The notes beneath the pieces are model-generated. The model made no database searches. It had not been told where the DNA came from and saw only the letters and a program-made list of their open reading frames with translations. Both the position numbers and the translations under genes were made by a program. A stretch of 64,000 bases of DNA from JBFHIJ01 sp041596515 (GTDB taxonomy: Bacteria; Bacteroidota; Ignavibacteria; Kapaibacteriales; UBA2268): assembly GCA_041596515.1 (NCBI GenBank), contig JBFHIJ010000003.1:1-64000 (forward strand), read 5' to 3'. This document shows positions 8,365 to 16,701 of the stretch, piece by piece (within the stretch, counting starts at the first letter, position 1; each line of letters starts with the position of its first letter).

Positions 8365-10668
8365 ATGCAGAAACTAATTATACAAATCCTCAAGCTTAGC
8401 AGCATTATGTTATTGATAGCAATTAATCTAAGTGCTAACAATGCGGCTTTATCAACAGAATTCGCTTCAATGAGCGGATTCGTATACGACAGCGAATCAA
8501 AAGAAACTCTTATCGGGGCGACGGTCTATTTGGTAGGCACTCAAAAAGGTGCTTACACTAATAAAGCAGGTTTTTACTCTGTAACAGACATAAAGCCCGG
8601 CAAATATACTATCCGCATAACTTACGTTGGATATGAAAAATTAGAATATGACGTTACTTTAAAAAAGGGGCAGTCATTTCAGAAAGAGATTTTCCTAAAA
8701 TCTGCTATTGTTTCTACCAACTCGATAACTGTTACTGCAGAAAGAGAAGTCGAAAAGCGACAAATCACTGTTAGTAAAGTAAATGTACCTATACAGCAAA
8801 TAAAGGAAATCAGAATCGGCGGAGAATCTGATGTGTTTAGGACTTTGCAGTTATTGCCGGGCATTTTAACTTCATCTCAAATTTCCAGTGGGCTCTATGT
8901 ACGTGGAGGCTCGCCGGATCAAAATCTTGTTCTATTGGATGACGCGGTAGTCTACAATCCTACTCACTTGTTTGGATTTTTATCCACCTTCAACAGTGAC
9001 GCTATCAAAGATGTAGAGATGATAAAAGGTGGTTTCCCTGCGGAGTATGGAGGGAGGATGTCTTCAGTGCTTAGCATTACGCAGAATAACGGTTCTCAAA
9101 AAGAAGTACAGGGCATCGGTTCCCTTGGGATAATAAGCTCAAAGCTCAGCCTTGAAGGCCCTCTACCCGGAGATATAGATGGTTCTTGGTTCCTCGGAGG
9201 CAGAAGGACTTACTTCGACCTAATAACTTCGTTTATGGCTGAAAATCCAGAAGATCCATTCCCGGATTTTAACTTTTACGACTTGAATGGAAAGCTTACT
9301 TTAAATTTATCACCTAGAGATAAACTTTTTATATCAGGCTTTAATAGTGCTGATGCTCTTAATTATGACTCTTACGGAGTGGCATTTAATATGGATGTGG
9401 GTAACAGCCTTGCTGCTTTAAAATGGACTCACATCTGGGCAGATAATTACTTTAGTAATCTAATAGTATCCAGAAGCCATTATTTCAATAAATTTTCAGG
9501 TGACCAAACCGGTTTTGAATTTTTGATAAATAACACTATTACCGATAACTCTATTAAATATAAAACGGAATGGTTAGCAAGCGACATGCTTACTGTAAAA
9601 GCAGGCATCGAATATACTAATTTCCATTTTGAATATTTACAAGATTATTCAGGTGATATATCAGGTGATAGAGACACAACAACAGCAAACGTAAAGACTG
9701 ATTTGGATTTAGATGATAATAATTATAGTATGTATTTACAAACTAATTTGCAAACTAATCAACACCTTTCCTTACAACTTGGTGGAAGAGCAAACTATTG
9801 GGAATTAAGTGAGCAGTTTACCTTTGACCCCAGAGTTGCAGCAAAGTACCAGTTTAACGAAGGTTTTGCAATTAAACTCGCTTGGGGACTGTTTCATCAA
9901 AACTTGAGACTTGCTACGCAGCCTGATTTTAGTTTCTTTGATACATGGATGCCATCTGACACAACAGTGCCAGGCCCGGGAAGAGCTGACCATTATATAC
10001 TCTCAATCGAGACCAATCCGATGGAAGAATTGGATTTGAATTTTGATTTTTATTATAAAAAGCTACATAATATAAATGAAATAAACCGACAATCTTTAAA
10101 TGGCGATAAGGTTTCGGACGTGCTGTTCTTTGGTAAAGGAAGAGCTTACGGTGCAGAAGTTTTCCTCCAAAAAAAGTTCGGAAGATTGACCGGCTGGGTC
10201 GGTTACGGTCTTGGATGGATTTATGCACAGTTTGATACCATTAATGGCGGTAAAGAATTTAGACCAAAATATGATAGATTACATGATTTGAAAATTGTAG
10301 CTCAGTATAAACTATCTGAGGATTGGGACGTGGGTGCTACTTTTACATTCCAAACCGGACAGTCCTACACTGGTGCAACTTCCAGATTTCAAACTAAACT
10401 GCCGGGGCAAAGCTATGGCGTCGGCAAAATTGTTCCATCACAGAAATATGGACTACGATTGCCTCCTTCGCATCAGCTTAACGTAAACGCAAGTTATAAA
10501 TTTGCTTTATTTGGACTTCCTGCGAAACTAATCTTAGATGTATATAATCTTTATAATCGTAGAGATATATGGTTCAGATATTACAATACACAAGAGGAAG
10601 TAACGACAGTAGAAGATGTAAAACTGTTACCTATTATACCAACTGTATCTATTGAAGTTAAGTTTTAA
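8365..10668 (+). CDS. TonB-dependent outer-membrane receptor with carboxypeptidase-regulatory-like domain
   Basis: 767 residues. Residues 1-24 form a signal peptide. Residues ~35-115 are a CarboxypepD_reg-like beta-sandwich (SGFVYDSESKETLIGATVYL...KPGKYTIRITYVGYE). The plug follows (~120-235) with LYVRGGSPDQNLVLLDDAV and the conserved GFPAEYGGRMSSVLSI. The rest is a 22-strand-type barrel ending in an aromatic/charged strand (IPTVSIEVKF). This type imports substrates bound to the cell surface using TonB energy. A TTGGAGA site precedes the ATG. It is followed at 13 bp by a DUF4249-type lipoprotein, the usual pairing in Bacteroidota. The substrate is unknown. It is smaller than SusC proteins and has no SusD partner, so it is unlikely to be a glycan-utilisation receptor. 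Confidence 0.9.
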   Translation: MQKLIIQILKLSSIMLLIAINLSANNAALSTEFASMSGFVYDSESKETLIGATVYLVGTQKGAYTNKAGFYSVTDIKPGKYTIRITYVGYEKLEYDVTLKKGQSFQKEIFLKSAIVSTNSITVTAEREVEKRQITVSKVNVPIQQIKEIRIGGESDVFRTLQLLPGILTSSQISSGLYVRGGSPDQNLVLLDDAVVYNPTHLFGFLSTFNSDAIKDVEMIKGGFPAEYGGRMSSVLSITQNNGSQKEVQGIGSLGIISSKLSLEGPLPGDIDGSWFLGGRRTYFDLITSFMAENPEDPFPDFNFYDLNGKLTLNLSPRDKLFISGFNSADALNYDSYGVAFNMDVGNSLAALKWTHIWADNYFSNLIVSRSHYFNKFSGDQTGFEFLINNTITDNSIKYKTEWLASDMLTVKAGIEYTNFHFEYLQDYSGDISGDRDTTTANVKTDLDLDDNNYSMYLQTNLQTNQHLSLQLGGRANYWELSEQFTFDPRVAAKYQFNEGFAIKLAWGLFHQNLRLATQPDFSFFDTWMPSDTTVPGPGRADHYILSIETNPMEELDLNFDFYYKKLHNINEINRQSLNGDKVSDVLFFGKGRAYGAEVFLQKKFGRLTGWVGYGLGWIYAQFDTINGGKEFRPKYDRLHDLKIVAQYKLSEDWDVGATFTFQTGQSYTGATSRFQTKLPGQSYGVGKIVPSQKYGLRLPPSHQLNVNASYKFALFGLPAKLILDVYNLYNRRDIWFRYYNTQEEVTTVEDVKLLPIIPTVSIEVKF

Positions 10669-10681
10669 GGAGTAATCTAAA

Positions 10682-11542
10682 ATGCAATCTATAAAATATA
10701 TTTTAATAACTTTGTCTCTTGCTTTGATTTTAATCTCTTGTGGAGATGATGTCCCGACTGACTATAAAGAAGATATTTTTGTAGAAGCTTATCTATTAGT
10801 TGGAGAGCCTATACAAAATATAGTCGTAGCCAAAACACAACCTGTAACAAGTACTTATAATTACGAAAATTCTTTAATGCGCGACGCACAAGTCGTTATT
10901 AAGACTAAAGATAAAGTCCTTCCTCTTAAAATAGCGAGCTCAGGTGAGCAAGGTTTTTACTATGAGGATTCGAACTATTTAGTAGAAGAGAATACTGAAT
11001 ATACATTAGAAATTACAACCGCAGATGGAAAAGTAATATCAGGAATTACTACAACTCCTGAAAATATTGCATGGGTAGAGAGAATACCTAATCCGTTGCA
11101 GTATCCCATAGATTCTCTAAATCCTCCTACATCCGATCCGATTAGCTGGACAGAATCTAAAGGAATCGATTATTACATCATAGCTGTAAACTGCTTAGAT
11201 ACTTTAGAATATGGTACTTATTTGGATGATGTACCGGATGCAGAATTAAATCGTAGAATAGAAAGACCTTGGACTAATGAAGAAGACTTTTACGACATTG
11301 CGAACTTCGGGTTTATACCAAATACTGAAACAAAAATTGTATGGTCAATTTTTAAATGGTTTGGTAAAAGCGAAACAGTGGTATATGCACCTGACAATAA
11401 TTTCCGAGACTGGTTTATCCAAAACCAATGGTTGAATAATAGCTACGATGAAAATTTGTCGTCAGTAGATGGAGCTATTGGGGTATTTGGCTCAGCAGCT
11501 GTAATAAGAGATACTTCTTTTGTATTAAAAAATCAGCCTTAG
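10682..11542 (+). CDS. DUF4249-type surface lipoprotein
   Basis: 286 residues. A lipoprotein signal peptide ends at LILISC (Cys ~20), followed by a GDD spacer that favours outer-membrane or surface export. Early sequence (IFVEAYLLVGEPIQNIVVAKTQPV, then DAQVVIKTKD and YTLEITTADGKVISGITTTPE) matches DUF4249, an immunoglobulin-like domain family encoded next to TonB receptors. AGGAG lies 10 nt before the ATG, and the gene begins 13 bp after the receptor stop, so the two form one operon. A rho-independent terminator follows. The role is probably substrate capture or gating for the receptor; this is inferred from pairing and not known. Confidence 0.75.
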   Translation: MQSIKYILITLSLALILISCGDDVPTDYKEDIFVEAYLLVGEPIQNIVVAKTQPVTSTYNYENSLMRDAQVVIKTKDKVLPLKIASSGEQGFYYEDSNYLVEENTEYTLEITTADGKVISGITTTPENIAWVERIPNPLQYPIDSLNPPTSDPISWTESKGIDYYIIAVNCLDTLEYGTYLDDVPDAELNRRIERPWTNEEDFYDIANFGFIPNTETKIVWSIFKWFGKSETVVYAPDNNFRDWFIQNQWLNNSYDENLSSVDGAIGVFGSAAVIRDTSFVLKNQP

Positions 11543-11568
11543 CAAACACCCATATCATATTTATCAAT

Positions 11569-11608
11569 AAAACTGTCATTTAAATATCTAAATGGCAGTT
11601 TTTTTTTG
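11569..11608 (+). terminator. Rho-independent terminator after the receptor/lipoprotein operon
   Basis: Stem AAACTGTCATTTA / TAAATGGCAGTTT with a 6 nt loop and a T9 tract, 27 bp after the stop codon at 11542. Confidence 0.85.
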
Positions 11609-11634
11609 ATAGGTCGGTCAATAGAAAGTTTGTC

Positions 11635-11768
11635 CCGGATATGTTATTAGAAAATATAGGAAAGCATCAAAGTTGCTAAATGGCAAGGGGGTTGAACCAC
11701 TTTTTCAATAAGTAATTACATAATATTTTATTCCAAGAACAATGGAGAATGCACCATTGTCCTTGGAA
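11635..11768 (-). repeat. MITE-like intergenic element, copy 1 (degenerate)
   Basis: A diverged copy in reverse orientation. It keeps CCCGGATATGTTATTAGA at one end, GGCAAGGGGGTTGAA, and TCAATAAGTAATTACATAAT. The distal part (11733-11766) has become a long hairpin (CCAAGAACAATGG / CCATTGTCCTTGG). This hairpin lies 18 bp beyond the hydF stop and may serve as its terminator. Confidence 0.65.
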
Positions 11769-11783
11769 CATATACATATAAAT

Positions 11784-13028
11784 TTACTTACTTTTCTCTT
11801 GTATATATGCCGCTAAGGCATCCGGGAAAGGAGATAAAACTCTTTCGATTACTCCGTGCATAAGAGAAATGATTACTCCATAATTAGTAATCGGAACACC
11901 ATGCTCGTGAGCTTTAGAGATTCTGTTTAGCTTTTCAGTTCGGGTAAGCATGCAACCACCACAGTGAATAATCACTCTGTAGTCTTCGATATTATCGGGG
12001 TAGTCTCTACCTGCAACGACATCTAAGGGCACATCTCTCCCCATAAAGCTATTAAGCCATTTTGGTATTTTTACTCTCCCTATGTCATCCTGATTAGGAT
12101 GGTGAGAGCAAGACTCTGCAATCAGAACTTTATCATCCGGCTTTAAAGCGGCGATAGCTCCTACGCCCCGGGCTTCTGCTTTCAAATCACCCTTGTATCG
12201 GGAAAAAAGAATTGAAAAAGTAGTACAAGCTACATCTTCCGGGGTGTCACGCACCATCAAATCTACCACTTGCGAATCGCATACTACCAAATCCGGTTTC
12301 TTACCGAGTGCTTTTAAGCTGTCTTTATATTCAGTTTCTTTTACTACGATGCAAAAGGAATCATTGTCTAAAATATCTCTTATGGTTTGCACTTGAGGTA
12401 AAATAATTCTTCCTTTTGGAGCTTCCGAATCAATAGGAATAATAAGCACCACCAGCGAACCTTTTTTAATGATATCACCCAGCAGAGGAGGTTCCTGCAG
12501 TGCACTCTTTGGTGCAATTTGCAATACATGCTGTTTGAACTGTTCAATATATCTATCTCTATTGTCCAAATCAGTAGCAGAGCATATCATAATATTTTTA
12601 GAATATTTCTCTACTTCCTGCAAAAACTCTGGACTAGGTTTGACTAAGTCACTTTTAGTAACTGCTATTACAAAAGGTATATTTTTATTATTTAGATTAT
12701 CACAAATTTCCGATTCGAATTCTGTCCATTTATCAGCCTCCACAATCAATGCTGCAATGTCAGCTCTTTCAAATATTTTCCTTGCTCTTTCTACTCTATG
12801 CACTCCCAACTCAGAAGAGTCATCTATGCCTGCAGTGTCTAAAAAGACAACCGGACCAACAGGAAGAAGCTCCATTGATTTTTCTACCACATCAGTAGTA
12901 GTACCCGGTACAGGGGAGGTCATCGCCACATCCTGATTGGCAATCATATTTAAAAAGCTGGACTTTCCCACATTGGTTCTACCAAAAAGTCCTATTTGCA
13001 AGCGAAGTGATTTAGGAGTACTAATCAT
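11784..13028 (-). CDS. hydF: [FeFe]-hydrogenase maturation GTPase HydF
   Basis: 414 residues, full length. HydF is the scaffold on which the 2Fe subcluster of [FeFe]-hydrogenase is assembled before delivery to HydA. The N-terminal GTPase domain has a P-loop GRTNVGKS (residues 16-23), switch DTAG, and TKSD in place of NKxD. The C-terminal cluster-binding domain keeps the family ligands: CSHH in AESCSHHPNQDDIG near residue 305 and HCGGC near residue 352. No HydE, HydG or hydrogenase gene lies in this window. It is downstream of coaX, but a hairpin (13152-13182) separates them. Identification is firm from the combined motifs. Confidence 0.95.
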   Translation of the reverse strand: MISTPKSLRLQIGLFGRTNVGKSSFLNMIANQDVAMTSPVPGTTTDVVEKSMELLPVGPVVFLDTAGIDDSSELGVHRVERARKIFERADIAALIVEADKWTEFESEICDNLNNKNIPFVIAVTKSDLVKPSPEFLQEVEKYSKNIMICSATDLDNRDRYIEQFKQHVLQIAPKSALQEPPLLGDIIKKGSLVVLIIPIDSEAPKGRIILPQVQTIRDILDNDSFCIVVKETEYKDSLKALGKKPDLVVCDSQVVDLMVRDTPEDVACTTFSILFSRYKGDLKAEARGVGAIAALKPDDKVLIAESCSHHPNQDDIGRVKIPKWLNSFMGRDVPLDVVAGRDYPDNIEDYRVIIHCGGCMLTRTEKLNRISKAHEHGVPITNYGVIISLMHGVIERVLSPFPDALAAYIQEKSK

Positions 13029-13151
13029 TTTATAAAAGTCCCAAAATTCGTAATAAAGAAATTCTAAGTACTAACTTTCAATAGTTGCCGATATAGCAAC
13101 AGCCCATAATAACGTTTAAATATATATAATATTCCTAAAGTATCTGTAAGC

Positions 13152-13182
13152 AAAAAGAGACACTTAAAAAAAAAGCGTCTCT
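13152..13182 (-). terminator. Rho-independent terminator after coaX
   Basis: On the minus strand, stem AGAGACGC / GTGTCTCT (one mismatch region) is followed by TTTTTG. It separates coaX from hydF, so hydF is probably read from its own promoter in 13029-13151 or by read-through. Confidence 0.65.
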
Positions 13183-13195
13183 ATGTCATAATACT

Positions 13196-13948
13196 TTATT
13201 TTCGATCTCTATGTTTTCTAAGTAAGCGGTAAAGTCCTCTGAGCACTAATAAGTCATGACGTCTCAGATGTGGCAAGTTGAGTAACATCTCTATCTCTTT
13301 TGCATAACCACCGGTTAAGTATATTTCAGGTGTCTCGCCAAAGAGTTCCTCTTTAATAATCTTATTGGTAATTTTCTCAATTGCACCGGAAATGCCATGT
13401 ACGACACCTGATAAGATTGCATCATTTGTGTTCTTGCCTGCACCGGGAGTACTGGCTAAGTCTTTTGGTACATTAAGATCAGTATGTTCAGACAGAGACT
13501 TAAGTTGAGTATAGGCTCCGGGCATAATAGCACCTCCTACACACACAGCATCTTTATTGATAGCGTTGACAGTAATAGCAGTGCCACAATCAATAGTAAT
13601 CAGAGGAGGTGGAGAAGTTTGGATAGCTCCTTGCAAACCAAGCAGTCTGTCCGAGCCAATGCCGGAGATATGATCATATTTAAAATCCGCATAATCTCTC
13701 AATAGAGTTTCTGCATCTATTATAGTAAAGCTATCTAAATCTTTTATTAGCTCTAAAAAGTTATCCTTTTTAGAAGTATTAACAGAAGATACCGCTGCGT
13801 ATACGTAAATGTTATCAAAACTGTGCAGATACTCTTTAAGATCTTTAACGCAGTTAGTTCCATATTCTAGGGCAACTAATTCGCTTCCGTCAAAAGCTTT
13901 AAGACGTGAGTTGCCTATATCAAATGCAATATATTTAGAAAGGTTCAA
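13196..13948 (-). CDS. coaX: Type III pantothenate kinase
   Basis: 250 residues, the usual CoaX length. It phosphorylates pantothenate in the first step of CoA synthesis. ASKHA-fold motifs are visible: phosphate 1 loop AFDIGNSRLK (residue 8 on), GSDRLLGLQGA, the phosphate 2 region TIDCGTAITVNAI and VGGAIMPGAY, and the adenosine-site run YLTGGYAKEIE. Its first codons overlap the end of birA by 14 bp, so the two are translationally coupled. This birA-coaX pairing is common in bacteria. No type I or II kinase is seen here. Confidence 0.95.
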   Translation of the reverse strand: MNLSKYIAFDIGNSRLKAFDGSELVALEYGTNCVKDLKEYLHSFDNIYVYAAVSSVNTSKKDNFLELIKDLDSFTIIDAETLLRDYADFKYDHISGIGSDRLLGLQGAIQTSPPPLITIDCGTAITVNAINKDAVCVGGAIMPGAYTQLKSLSEHTDLNVPKDLASTPGAGKNTNDAILSGVVHGISGAIEKITNKIIKEELFGETPEIYLTGGYAKEIEMLLNLPHLRRHDLLVLRGLYRLLRKHRDRK

Positions 13949-14684
13949 GATTATACCTTATAGAATCACCATTATCAATTATTTTTTCTTCGTTAGTGAC
14001 CGTTGAAATCGCAAGTATTCTACCGTCGGGCAAAAGTCTTTGGATAACTACTAATTCGTCAGTATTAAGAATCTTTGCAGTCTTACCGATTATCTTAAGT
14101 TCTTTTTGCCATTGATTGAAAATATCAATATGATTGACATTTAAATAATCTATCAATTTGGAAGCAAGCATATTTGTAAGTTCTACGTTATCGACCTTAT
14201 AGCCTAAAAGTGATAAGGAAGTAGCCTTATAAGAAAGCTCATCAAAATCGACCTGCTCATTATTAATTCCGATTCCAATTACAGTCCTCGTACATGAAGC
14301 ACCGAGGAATGTATGCTCTGCCAATATACCTGAAAGCTTTTTATAAGTATCTTTTACTTTGGCATATACATCATTTGGATATTTTAACTGAAAACCATCA
14401 AAATTAGTAAGCCTCTGCAAGACAGATTTGGTCGCAAGGCAAGCGAGTATCTGATACATAGCGATATTATCAATTGCCAAAGGTCCGAATTCATGATTTA
14501 TTCCTAACGAGGCGTATACATTAACTCCGTAATCCCCCTTCCATGCGTGTTGGTTTCTACCTCTGCCATCAGTTTGAAAGTCCGCAGTTACAAGCACTAA
14601 AGGGTGAGTTTCCAGAAGCTCTTTAGCATAGTCATTAGTAGAAGATATTTCTCTAAAGTGTTCATGATGTAAAGAATATTCCAT
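13935..14684 (-). CDS. birA: Biotin--[acetyl-CoA-carboxylase] ligase (monofunctional)
   Basis: 249 residues. It activates biotin with ATP and transfers it to the carrier protein of biotin-dependent carboxylases. Motifs: SSTNDYAKELL, the biotinyl-AMP loop QTDGRGRNQHAW (GRGR), LKYPNDVYAK...KLSGILAE, and GIGINNEQ. The N-terminal helix-turn-helix of bifunctional BirA is missing, so this is a group I ligase without a repressor role. It lies 7 bp after the lipoprotein gene upstream and overlaps coaX downstream, forming a three-gene unit. Confidence 0.93.
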   Translation of the reverse strand: MEYSLHHEHFREISSTNDYAKELLETHPLVLVTADFQTDGRGRNQHAWKGDYGVNVYASLGINHEFGPLAIDNIAMYQILACLATKSVLQRLTNFDGFQLKYPNDVYAKVKDTYKKLSGILAEHTFLGASCTRTVIGIGINNEQVDFDELSYKATSLSLLGYKVDNVELTNMLASKLIDYLNVNHIDIFNQWQKELKIIGKTAKILNTDELVVIQRLLPDGRILAISTVTNEEKIIDNGDSIRYNLEPF

Positions 14685-14691
14685 CTTATTC

Positions 14692-15315
14692 CTATTTTAC
14701 GTTTTGTTTTAGATCATTCAATAATTTATTAAGCATTTTATTCGTAGCTTGAGCAAAAGCAATATTTATTGAGTTTGCATCATCTTCATCTCGTATGACA
14801 GTCTCTTTATAAATCTTTTTATGCAAGACAGGACTCTCTTGTCCCGATTTATATTCCTTTAGAGTAAATTCTACTTCTAATGTAACTGAATAGTTGTCAG
14901 TGTCATCTACAGCATAAGCCATAGCATCTATTACCTGAGCTTCCAGCGTTAATTCCGGCACATTAATGCTGACAGAATTACTGACTGTACCTTTAGCCGC
15001 CAAGCCTGAGCGAGTCAACTCCGCAATAGTTCTATTCCTAAATAAGTCTGTAAAGTCTTCTATCCACCTGTGATAAAAAAAGCGATGAATTTTATTGTCA
15101 TCTCTTTTTTCAATCATTTGGTCAGTGTCGAACTGTGATAAAGTAGAAAATGGTTTTATATATATTGAGTAAGGAATAGAGCCATTTGACGTGATAGACT
15201 CCGAAGACCGGTCTGTCATGTCATAAAAATGTATTTCCGGGTATTCAGACTTGATACTGAAACACGCATTTAGCAAAAATGCAAGACATAGTATTGAGAA
15301 TAAGGATTTTAGCAT
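14692..15315 (-). CDS. PqiC/ABC-type transport auxiliary lipoprotein
   Basis: 207 residues. Signal peptide with lipobox LLNAC (Cys 18). The body matches the ABC_trans_aux (PqiC) pattern: Y-x-I-YIKPFSTLSQFDTDQMIEKR, then FFYHRWIEDFTDLFRNRTIAEL, and a C-terminal helix of the type SINIAFAQATNKMLNKLL. In this family the lipoprotein is the outer-membrane partner of MCE/Mla-type lipid transporters. No MCE, permease or ATPase gene lies nearby; the neighbours are birA and coaX. The assignment is by motif pattern only. A generic LptE-like lipoprotein is the main alternative. Confidence 0.65.
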   Translation of the reverse strand: MLKSLFSILCLAFLLNACFSIKSEYPEIHFYDMTDRSSESITSNGSIPYSIYIKPFSTLSQFDTDQMIEKRDDNKIHRFFYHRWIEDFTDLFRNRTIAELTRSGLAAKGTVSNSVSINVPELTLEAQVIDAMAYAVDDTDNYSVTLEVEFTLKEYKSGQESPVLHKKIYKETVIRDEDDANSINIAFAQATNKMLNKLLNDLKQNVK

Positions 15316-15718
15316 ATTAGAATTTCTTTTTAGTGTAGCTAATTCTCTAATTGAATATAATAAGATATGTGCATAAAAAAAAATATTTGAACATGCAAAT
15401 TATATCCTATCAAAAAGTATTGGAATATATTTACATTGTAATGAAACTATTTATCTCTCTTAGTGTAGATATCATTAACTGCTCAGTCATGTCATAACAT
15501 AAACCCTGATATTTGAAAAATAATTAGGATATGACATAATTTTATTCTATAATGATATAGAAAAAATAAGAGTTGAGGCAATAAGAATATTTGGCACAAT
15601 AATTTCATAATATAAGTTACAATCAAGCACCTATGACATTATGTCACTAATTATTATACAATAAATCAGACTGGTAGCTTAAAGGTTCAGAATCAAAACA
15701 CGGGACAGGAGATTGAAA
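15316..15718. promoter_or_regulatory. Divergent intergenic region with repeated TGACAT/ATGTCA motifs
   Basis: About 400 bp of AT-rich sequence between the leftward lipoprotein gene and the rightward sigma factor gene. It contains TGTCATAACAT (15490-15500), TGACATAA (15532-15539) and an interrupted palindrome TGACAT-T-ATGTCA (15634-15646), the last 73 bp before the sigma ATG. Similar sites lie just after the sigma gene. This suggests operators for a dimeric regulator; chance in AT-rich DNA is possible. Confidence 0.4.
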
Positions 15719-16360
15719 ATGGTTGAGAATATAAAAGTTGAAGAACGCAAAGATATAGTAGGCAACAACAACGAACTTGAAGCTATTGGCAGGAGTGGTA
15801 ATATGGAACTTGCTCTACAAATTGAAAATCTTTTCAAAACTGACAGAAAAAAATTCTTAGGTTTTATCAGGCAAAGAGTGCGCAGCCATGAAGAGGCAGA
15901 AGACATATTACAGGATGTGTTTACCAACGTGTTAGCTGCATCTGCAAATGTGCAGAAACCTATTGAAAATATTGCTTCATGGGTATTCACTGCTGTAAGA
16001 AACAGGATTATTGATTCTTACAGGAAGAAAAGAGCTGAAACTTTTTCAGACATGCAAACACCCGGTCAAGCTGAGGACGGTGTAGATGCTTTTGAAAATT
16101 TCTTGGGGGACTCCTCAGCATCTCCGGAAAATGATTTACTTCGCAAAACAATCTGGGAATCAGTGCAAGCAGGTCTTGCCGAGCTTCCTGACGAGCAAAG
16201 AGAAGTATTTGTTAGAAATGAGTTTGAAGGTATTTCTTTCAGAGAAATGTCTGAAGAAACCGGCGTTAATATCAACACTTTACTTGCTCGCAAGAGATAT
16301 GCAGTACTGCATTTAAGAAAGAAGCTTAAAGAACTTTATCAATCAGTCAATGACAATTAA
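15719..16360 (+). CDS. ECF-type RNA polymerase sigma factor
   Basis: 213 residues from the ATG at 15719, which has AGGAG 7 nt upstream; an in-frame TTG at 15713 is too close to that site. Sigma region 2 is at ~35-100 (FLGFIRQRVRSHEEAEDILQDVF, then SWVFTAVRNRIIDSYRKKRAE). Region 4 is at ~145-200 (LPDEQREVFVRNEFEGISFREMSEETGVNINTLLARK) with a helix-turn-helix. Regions 1 and 3 are absent, as in ECF sigmas. No anti-sigma factor gene is adjacent, which is unusual for ECF units. A strong terminator follows. The target genes are unknown; the repeated TGACAT motifs flanking the gene are not ECF promoter-like. Confidence 0.92.
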   Translation: MVENIKVEERKDIVGNNNELEAIGRSGNMELALQIENLFKTDRKKFLGFIRQRVRSHEEAEDILQDVFTNVLAASANVQKPIENIASWVFTAVRNRIIDSYRKKRAETFSDMQTPGQAEDGVDAFENFLGDSSASPENDLLRKTIWESVQAGLAELPDEQREVFVRNEFEGISFREMSEETGVNINTLLARKRYAVLHLRKKLKELYQSVNDN

Positions 16361-16390
16361 AATTATTAGACATGCTAAACGTATTTATTA

Positions 16391-16418
16391 GGGTAAGTTA
16401 AACACTTACCCTTTTTTT
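16391..16418 (+). terminator. Rho-independent terminator after the sigma factor gene
   Basis: Perfect stem GGGTAAG / CTTACCC with a 7 nt loop, then T7. It starts 31 bp after the stop codon. Confidence 0.92.
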
Positions 16419-16449
16419 ATTTGGAGTAATGTTTATTTATATCCTTACA

Positions 16450-16478
16450 TGACATGTTGTCACTATGCCATTATGTCA
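16450..16478. promoter_or_regulatory. Paired TGACAT/ATGTCA-type sites downstream of the sigma gene
   Basis: TGACATGTTGTCA (16450-16462) and TGCCATTATGTCA (16466-16478) lie side by side and match the motif seen upstream of the sigma gene. They are about 220 bp before the CoA-binding protein gene. They may be operators for that gene, or decayed ends of the local repeat family, whose termini also contain ATGTCATT. Confidence 0.35.
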
Positions 16479-16637
16479 TTTCGTGGCTTGTTTGTAGAAC
16501 TATTTGTCATTGTTTTTTTATATATTGACAATAGAAAGTATTGAATGAAAGTCAAGTCATATTACAAGCCTTTGTTTTTAAAGGACTTAATAATCCCCGA
16601 TATTTAAAAAAAATGAACATATTAGATTTTATTGTAC

Positions 16638-16683
16638 CCACGGATAAATTTATTTTTCACCACGTCATCCGTGGCAATCCACG
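16638..16683 (+). promoter_or_regulatory. Leader with alternative CCACG/CGTGG hairpins
   Basis: One CCGTGG (16669-16674) can pair with three different partners: CCACGG at 16638-16643, CCACG at 16660-16664 or CCACG at 16679-16683. A 15 bp direct repeat (CCACGTCATCCGTGG, CCACGTAATCCGAGG) lies at a 19 bp spacing. The last partner ends about 10 nt before the Shine-Dalgarno GGGAGG of the next gene. Mutually exclusive folds next to a ribosome binding site suggest a post-transcriptional switch. This is not a known riboswitch class to my recognition. Confidence 0.35.
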
Positions 16684-16701
16684 TAATCCGAGGGAGGATT
16701 T

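Noticed and set aside
12469..12936. A 155-codon open frame antisense to hydF
   Set aside because: It overlaps the conserved hydF GTPase domain completely and shows no independent coding evidence.
15671..15705. Sequence GGTAGCTTAAAGGTTCAGAATC, resembling part of a tRNA (D-arm to T-loop words)
   Set aside because: No acceptor stem, anticodon arm or CCA end could be fitted around it, and it lies in the leader of the sigma factor gene.
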